DNA of 64,000 nt from positions 38,783,858 through 38,847,857 of the forward strand of contig CM057230.1 in assembly GCA_029891385.1 (NCBI GenBank), given 5' to 3'. Below the pieces are notes generated by a model. It was given only the letters and a program-made list of their open reading frames with translations. It was not told where the DNA came from and did no database searches. Of the stretch, positions 57,760 to 64,000 are shown one piece after another; within the stretch, counting starts at the first letter, position 1, and the number at the start of each line of letters is the position of its first letter. This stretch comes from Erythroxylum novogranatense. Taxonomy: Eukaryota > Streptophyta > Magnoliopsida > Malpighiales > Erythroxylaceae. The translations under genes were made by a program, and so were the position numbers.

Positions 57760-60700
57760 TGTAGCACCCCCTTACCATAGGAGATGTACCGGGACGCCCG
57801 TAGGTCATTCCGATACACACCCTACGAAAAGGGTGCGCTACGAACAAACTACCAACTCCACATGGCATCAATGTATTATAAAGCAGTAATATGGAATTCA
57901 CTAATTTTTAAAAACATAATTTTCTCATTTCATATCCTCAAAGCAGTAATTTATACAACTGATAGTGTCTCAGATATGTCTCCAAAAGAAAATCAAGCAG
58001 AAAGCTAACTAGGTCATCCTCCAAAAGTGCCACCGACCGAGCACATGTGCCATGACTTCTCTTGCCAACTCAATCTACACGGCAGGAAAAGTCTATCCGG
58101 AGCTATGAGTCAACTGTCTCGGTCCTGAAAAATAATTTGCAATTTTGGGTGAGTTTGCGAACTCAGTGAGGAACCATCATCGATGGTTCACCCAATTCAT
58201 GCATATACACAGAGTCACATAATTATTTCACCAAATCACATTCAATAATACCACAGAATTATCATATCAGTCAAGGGAACCAATTTAAATGCATATGAAA
58301 TGTATATGAGACACTTTTCCAATTTATTACGTTGTTGATCGGTGGCGCTTAAAACTGTCCCCTTAGGGGCATATTAATCGGTGAGCCATAGGCTCAGATC
58401 TTAATGGGCTCGAGGCCCAATCACGTTGAGCTTAAAGCTCTGGCTTGGCTAGTCACATCTCGCCAATTATCGATCATGCCATTATGCATGAAATGCATAT
58501 GTCCAAATAAAATACCATTTCATCATGTCTCGATCCCAATTAAAATATTTACATTAGTCTCGACAGATGATCACATGAAAGTCACATATAACACTTCCAT
58601 TTCACATTTCAAATATTTCGCATACACCTATGGTCCAAATCAATCAAATCAAACACACACAAGTCCTCCATTATCTCCATACGCCATAATTGCAAAATTT
58701 TAAACACATAAAGGTTGAGGAACCAACTAGGTTACTCACCTAATAACTTCAGCGCTAATGCCGGAAGTCTCCGAACGTCTGTGAAACGGCGGTCCAATGA
58801 GCCTCTATAGCAATTGAAATAAATTCACATTACCAATCAGATAATTAAAACGATCAAATAATGCACATGGAAACCTTAAAACGTGTATAATGCATGTTCA
58901 TGGCATTCCGGCCCTAATCTAAATTTTCCCATCACAAAAATCCGCCTAAAATTAGAAAATTATAGGCGACGACGGTGCATAATTCGGACCTCTATGGGTT
59001 CCCAATTAAACAAAACAAAGTGATTACCAACAATTATTCGGGCCACGCCAATTTCCGTCCAAAATTCCCAAATTCTCACCAAATGAAATTAAATATTCTC
59101 TTAATCCGATGCCTCAAGAATCAGGTCAATCGGACGTCGGACGGAAAAGAAATTGACAAAAGAACGATCAATCACTAATGCCAAATAATAATTAATAATA
59201 ATAATATATATATATATATATATGCATCACCGCAGGGCGAGACGTCGCCTCATGAGGCTGTCTCATCTCGCCGTCATGAGGGCGAGGCGTCGCCCTCGCG
59301 ATCGGGTCAATTCTCTCGCCTCATGAGGGCGAGACGTCGCCTCGCGATCCGCGAAGTTTTCCCTACTTCTTTGCCCCTTTTTTCAGATTTCAATCCCAAT
59401 CTCCAACTACTCTAATTCTTAGCACACAAATCAGAAAATACACATTATACCTCATTGGAAAGCTTATGAAAAGCTCTACAACTCTCAAGAAGACCATAAA
59501 ATCAATTCAACCTCTAAGGGTGTCAAAATCCCATCCAAGGTACTGCTTACTCAAAACTCATAGATATAGGACAGTAACTCACAAATGCGAGGACTCACTG
59601 ATTAGTCAGCTAAAAATTACCACATAAATATGCTCAATCAGTTCACAATGTCCTCTACAATTTTCATGAACAACCCAAAATCAAATTCCATTTCTAAACA
59701 AGTCAATTAATTCACTCAATGATACTGTCCCTGAAACCATGCAATTTGAGCAGTAACTTTATAACTAACATAACTCCCTGTAGACAAGTCATTAAAATCA
59801 GAGCTTTATATCTCTGAAAAGATAAAATCCCAAACTTCAATTCTTCCTGAAATAACCAAACTCCAATTCAGCCTCTAACATTTTCAAATCTGTCATGCAA
59901 GTTTCTGACCTAAACAACACTTAACATCACAATGTAGATCCAGATTTTGAAATTCCATATTTCCCACAACTGACCTCCAAAAATTAGAAGCCATATACCA
60001 TTTTCAAGATCAATCTGATATCTAAAACTCTTCAGTACAATGAAAACCCCAAATCAAATCACAAAAATTCCTAAAATTCCTCCAAACCCGAAAGTGCACT
60101 AAATGTGCCAATCCAGCTAGGTTTCAGCCAATGCATGAAAACAGTCATCAGTAATCAGGTCATATCTCCTAACATACAACTCGAAAAATTGCAAAATCAG
60201 TGGCAATGGAAAGCTAATTTAATAGGCTACAACTTTCATTAAGACCATTTTCCCTAACTCCAAACCAATTAATTGAGAAAAATCAGAAAAATTCATTGAA
60301 CACATTTGCGGATACTGTTCACAGCCAACAAAACAGAAACTTTCCATGCCAATTTTCGACCTTCTCACATTATAATTTAATAACACCTATTTCACACTAA
60401 AATGAAGCCAACATTTCAAAGTTTAAGTGGCCATAAACCTCACCTCATTTGAATTCCTACATAATTAGTTATGATCAAAACATTCCAATATGTTAAAAAC
60501 TCAATTTCCAGATTTCATCAACAACTTAACTTCTATCACCTCTAACATCACTAACACATCCTTAAGCATCCATTTCTACTTCTAATTCAACCACAACCTC
60601 ATCACAAAAAACTCTTCTATAATAACACAAAAGTGGCAGCACACATATATACAATTCCATACTTTATTTCCATGAATTAGACATTATAAACATCATTTAT

Positions 60701-61730
60701 CACCTCACTTATCACCTATTTAAACTACCATAACCAATTCCCTTTCACAAACATGCATTAAATTCATTCTAACCTACTACTTCCATAATCAAATAAAAGC
60801 TCAAAGGATGCTTCTAAATGCTTCTAACTACCATGGTACTCAATACCTAATGAAAACATCATTAAAACAAAGAACTTAAATGAACTTACCTATCAAGCTT
60901 CCAATCTTTCACTCAATCTTCCAACTTGTAACAACTTCCTAAATTCTCTCCTACTTGCTCCAACACCTACGATTATCACCCATCACCATCTTCACAAGAT
61001 TTATGATTGGTTTGTATGTGAGTGGAAGTAAGCAAGGAGACAAGGAAAGACTCTTGTAAAGTGGATGAAGACAAAACAATCAAAAGAGGAAGGGAACACA
61101 CCAAGGTGATGCACTTTCGGATGGAGAAAGGAAGATGGATTTTCAAGCTTTCCACAATGAATTTTTAAGTAGAACAATGAAGAAAAGTCGATGGTGGGGT
61201 ATATATATAAGACAAAATCATTAAATAGGATGCCACTTGGCTTTTTAAAATGGAAAAAGACAAATTTCAAGTTAATTAACTTACTTTAATCCTAATCTCT
61301 TCTTAATCTCACTTAAACACTAATCATGACTCTAAAATAATTCTTAACATTAATTATCCACTAATCTTATGCCATTAGCCAATCCTGTTCAAGTACAAAA
61401 ATTTCACCCATCGGTCAGGTTGGAATTTTAAATTCCGCCGTAACCCCGAAAAATTCCAGAAAAATTCTATAAATCCTTAAAATATAAAAATACCCCGTAT
61501 GCGTACTCAAATAATTTTTCAAAAGCCATTGTCCCATAAATTTAACAAAAGAACACAATTTAAAACCTAAGTCGGAATATCATGAATGCATGTTTACTCT
61601 GTGTATGTGCAACCAAATCCATAATCATAGAAGCTATATCTTTGTGTGTTCATGCCGAGACCTAATGCAATACTTCTAACCCATCCCAATTTACCAAAAT
61701 AACCCTTCCTATGGGAGTTGGGATGTTACA
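57760..61730 (-). repeat. Element E 3' LTR
   Basis: 3971 bp, TGTAGCACCCC to GGATGTTACA, same termini as H. Contains 'tgggtgagtttgcgaactc' near 58144, a TA microsatellite at 59203-59223, a CpG-rich box with GGCGAGACGTCGCC (59228-59350), and several degenerate 'aaagctctacaact' / 'ggctacaactttcatt' modules between 59450 and 60300. Long frames are absent. An 89-codon frame at 61001-61270 (minus) shows no recognised domain. Confidence 0.85.
59203..59223. repeat. TA microsatellite
   Basis: Run of TA dinucleotides after an AATAAT stretch, next to the CpG box of E's LTR. Confidence 0.9.
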
Positions 61731-61742
61731 ATTCTCCTCCTA
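61731..61742 (-). other. Polypurine tract of E
   Basis: Minus strand reads TTAGGAGGAGAAT directly before TGTAACA of the LTR. Confidence 0.8.
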
Positions 61743-62561
61743 ATAAAAATTTCGTCCCAAATTCTTACCGATTGATCGAAAAGATGAGGATATTGTCTCC
61801 TCATATGCTCCTCGGTCTCCTGTGTAGCCTCCTCGGTCAGTGGTTCCTCCAAAGAACCTTCACGGTGGAATACTCTTATTTCTCAACCGCTAATCTGGAC
61901 CCGACAATCAATCGGCCTCTACATAACTCAGATTACTCGACACCTCAATCTCCGAAATAAATCACATGAGTCGGATCGACCGATATCTCATGAGCATACT
62001 CACGTGGAAGACGTCATGCAATCGGGACATCTCACTCGGCAAAGCTAACCGATAGCCAAAGGTCCTATCCTCTCAAAGTGATCTCATACGGACCAATGTA
62101 CCTAGGGCTCAACTTGCCCTTCTTGCCAAATCTCAAGACACCTCGCCACGGTGACACCCGTAAGAAAACTCTCGCCTACATCATACCCATGTCCCTCCTA
62201 TCTTTGATCCACATAGCTCTTACGCTTATCCCGAGCCGCTTGATGCGACTCAATCGACTTCACCTTATCAACGGTATCTGAATCACTCAGACCCTCAATC
62301 ATCCTCACCCTTCCTCATCCCAATACAGAGGCGATCTACACGGCCGCCCATAAAGTGCCTCATATGGTGCCATCCCGATGCTCCGTGGAAAATGGTTATT
62401 GTATGCAAACTCAATCGGCTAGATATCGATCCCATGCTCCTCGAACTCCAATACACATGCCCAAGCATATCCTCAACGATCTTAATAGTCCTCTCACTCG
62501 CCCATCCTGTTCGAGGATGAAAAGTCAGATCAAGTTCACTAGTCCCCATAGAGCATCGCAA
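61743..62561 (-). pseudogene. Element E integrase C-terminal half
   Basis: 62561-62295 carries SERTIKIVEDMLGH with the catalytic Glu. Downstream to about 61760 the GPY-like and chromodomain-like regions can be recognised only by similarity to A ('gtagcctcctcggtcagtgg' near 61824 parallels A near 8432). All phases are used. Confidence 0.75.
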
Positions 62562-63183
62562 ACTCGCGTAACCTCAAGTAAATCTGGGATCCTGTCGATA
62601 CTATCGACATCGGGACCCCGTGCAGTCTCACTATCTCCGCCACATACTTCTGGGCCAACTGATCCATGGTATTAGTCTCCCTCACTGGCAAGAAATGGGC
62701 CGATTTAGTCAACCGGTCCACTATGACCCAGATAGCATCATGCTGCCTCGGCGTCCTAGGCAACCCCATAATGAAATCCATAGTAATTCGTTCCCATTTC
62801 CACTCCGGAATGGGCAGCGAATGAAGCTTCCCTACTGGAGCCTGGTGCTCAGCCTTAACCTGCTGGCACGTCAAACATCTAGATACAAAATCAGCTACCT
62901 GCTTCTTCATACCAGGCCACCAGAAATGTTGCTTAAGAGTGTTATACATCTTGGTAGTACCAGGATGCATAGCATAAGTGGCCATATGTGCCTCCTCCAA
63001 TATCTCTCTCCTCAAGTCATCCACATCAGGCACACAGAGCCTCTGTCCTAACCATAAAGTCTCATCTCTCAAATCAAAACCAGAACTCGAATCAGCTTTT
63101 ACTCTCTCCATCAGCCTCACCATAACAGGATCCTTGTCCTGAACTCTCCTGATCCCGCCCAAGAGCATCGGTCTCGGCCTCAA
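62539..63183 (-). pseudogene. Element E integrase zinc finger and core
   Basis: 214 codons. HHCC finger: AHMATYAMHPG with both His, then CLTCQQ. Core: first Asp in ITMDFIMGLPR, a clean run through DRLTKSAHFLPV and VRLHGVPMSIVS, then a slip exactly at the second Asp (STGSQ instead of SDRDP). Unlike A, the Gln codon after the zinc finger is intact. It shows what A's pol would look like without its stop. Confidence 0.9.
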
Positions 63184-64000
63184 GTAGCCAATAATACTCC
63201 ATCCTGCTCCAGATTCATCTGCACATTCAAAGCCCTCAACTGAATCAAATTAGGCAACCTCATTGCCTGAATCTGAGCTGTACTCGTATGTGACTTTCTA
63301 CTTAGAGCATCTGCCACCACATTGGCTTTCCCCGGGTGATACTCGATGGTGCAATCATAATCCTTCAAGAACTCCAACCATCTCCTCTCCGTCTCAAATT
63401 TAACTCTCTCGCTCAACAGTACCTCAAACTCTTATGGTCTGTGAAGATCCGAAAGGTCTCACCATATGTAATGCCTCCAAATCTTCAAAGGCAAACACAA
63501 CTGCAGCTAATTCCAAATCATGAACAGGATAGTTTACCTCATGAGACCTCAACTGTCATGAGGCATAGGCAATGACTCTACCATGCTGCATCGTAACACA
63601 CCCCAATCCTCGATGTGATGCATCGCTATACACCTCAAATCCTCCGGCCCCAGATGGAATAGCCAACACCGGCGAAGAGTCAACCGATGTTTTAGCTCCT
63701 CAAACTCTTCCGCACTCCTCGGTCCATCCGAATGGCACATTCTTCCTCGAAGTTTTGTCGAGGGGTGAGATCAATGAGAACCCTCGACAAACCTCCGTAA
63801 TAACCAGCCAATCCGAGGAAACTCCAATCTCGTGCACATTCCTAGGAGCCTCCCACCTCAAGATCGCCTCAACCTTACTCGGATCTACACCAATACCTCT
63901 CCGGTCACTATATGCCCCAAAATATCACTCGATCCAGCCAAAATTCACACTCATGAATTTGGCATATAATCGCTCTCCTTCATCGTCTGTAATACAATCC
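63180..64000 (-). pseudogene. Element E RT end and RNase H
   Basis: 63416-63180 encodes RRWLEFLKDYDCTIEYHPGK and [10 protein letters not shown], the RNase H end. 63740-63549 gives a scrambled RNase H start (AEEFEELKHRLT). 63760-64000 matches the RT thumb in several phases ('ctcatgaatttggcatata' parallels A near 10600). Continues beyond the window. Confidence 0.82.

Larger units (their letters stand above)
57760..64000 (-). mobile_element. Element E: Ty3/gypsy chromovirus, cut by window end
   Basis: 3' LTR (57760-61730), polypurine tract, then integrase, RNase H and the end of RT, all minus. The rest lies beyond 64000. Broken in many places. Integrase wording (QQVKAEHQAPVGKL, PIPEWKWERITMDF) places it near A. 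TSD cannot be checked. Confidence 0.9.

Overview
This is repeat-dense nuclear DNA from a flowering plant. It is AT-rich and contains only transposable elements, their wreckage and short unexplained spacers. The evidence is chromovirus-type Ty3/gypsy, sirevirus-type (SIRE) and Angela-like Ty1/copia elements, a plant L1-type LINE and two MITE-like elements. I found no host gene, tRNA, rRNA or CRISPR array. The species cannot be named from this.

The layout is a stack of nested insertions, several proven by 5-bp target-site duplications (TSDs). An old minus-strand L1 LINE (pieces 1473-2520, 4835-5573, 19502-20226) carries a solo LTR (2521-4834) and a SIRE-derived gag-only element B (5574-19501, TSD CTTCC). 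B carries a near-complete Ty3/gypsy chromovirus A (6128-15402, TSD CATAT) in its own 3' LTR. To the right lie a MITE (20366-20707) in a 56-bp tandem repeat and a featureless stretch. An old SIRE-like copia relic G follows (LTR pieces 21679-22592, 36715-36876, 37553-37788). G's LTR was hit by copia element D (22593-36709, TSD GTAAT), whose 3' LTR contains a 4.56-kb solo LTR S (32012-36573, TSD GATAG), and by a Tourist-like MITE (36877-37549, TSD TAA). G's short internal piece was hit by sirevirus F (37819-55895, TSD GCTAG). F has an extra ORF after pol, split by a coding-free LTR element H (44075-52571). At the right edge a SIRE-like relic K (55993-57759) is cut by a second gypsy chromovirus E (57760 to beyond the window end).

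Relative order follows from the nesting: LINE before B before A; G before D before S; G before F before H. A has the best preserved pol, a single frame with few stops. Everything else is broken by stops and frameshifts.

The main points for a second look are these. (1) Differences between sister LTRs of A, D and H fall strikingly at CAG/CTG triplets, which suggests base-calling errors at CHG-methylated sites rather than decay. (2) The post-pol ORF of F, with a diverged copy in K, resembles the domain annotated as 'putative plant transposon protein' and sits where sireviruses carry an env-like ORF. (3) The leader of D holds four copies of a small hairpin, one with matched changes in both arms. 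(4) The palindrome AAGTCGACTT is clustered in two unrelated copia elements. (5) CpG-rich palindromic boxes recur in the LTRs of several gypsy families.
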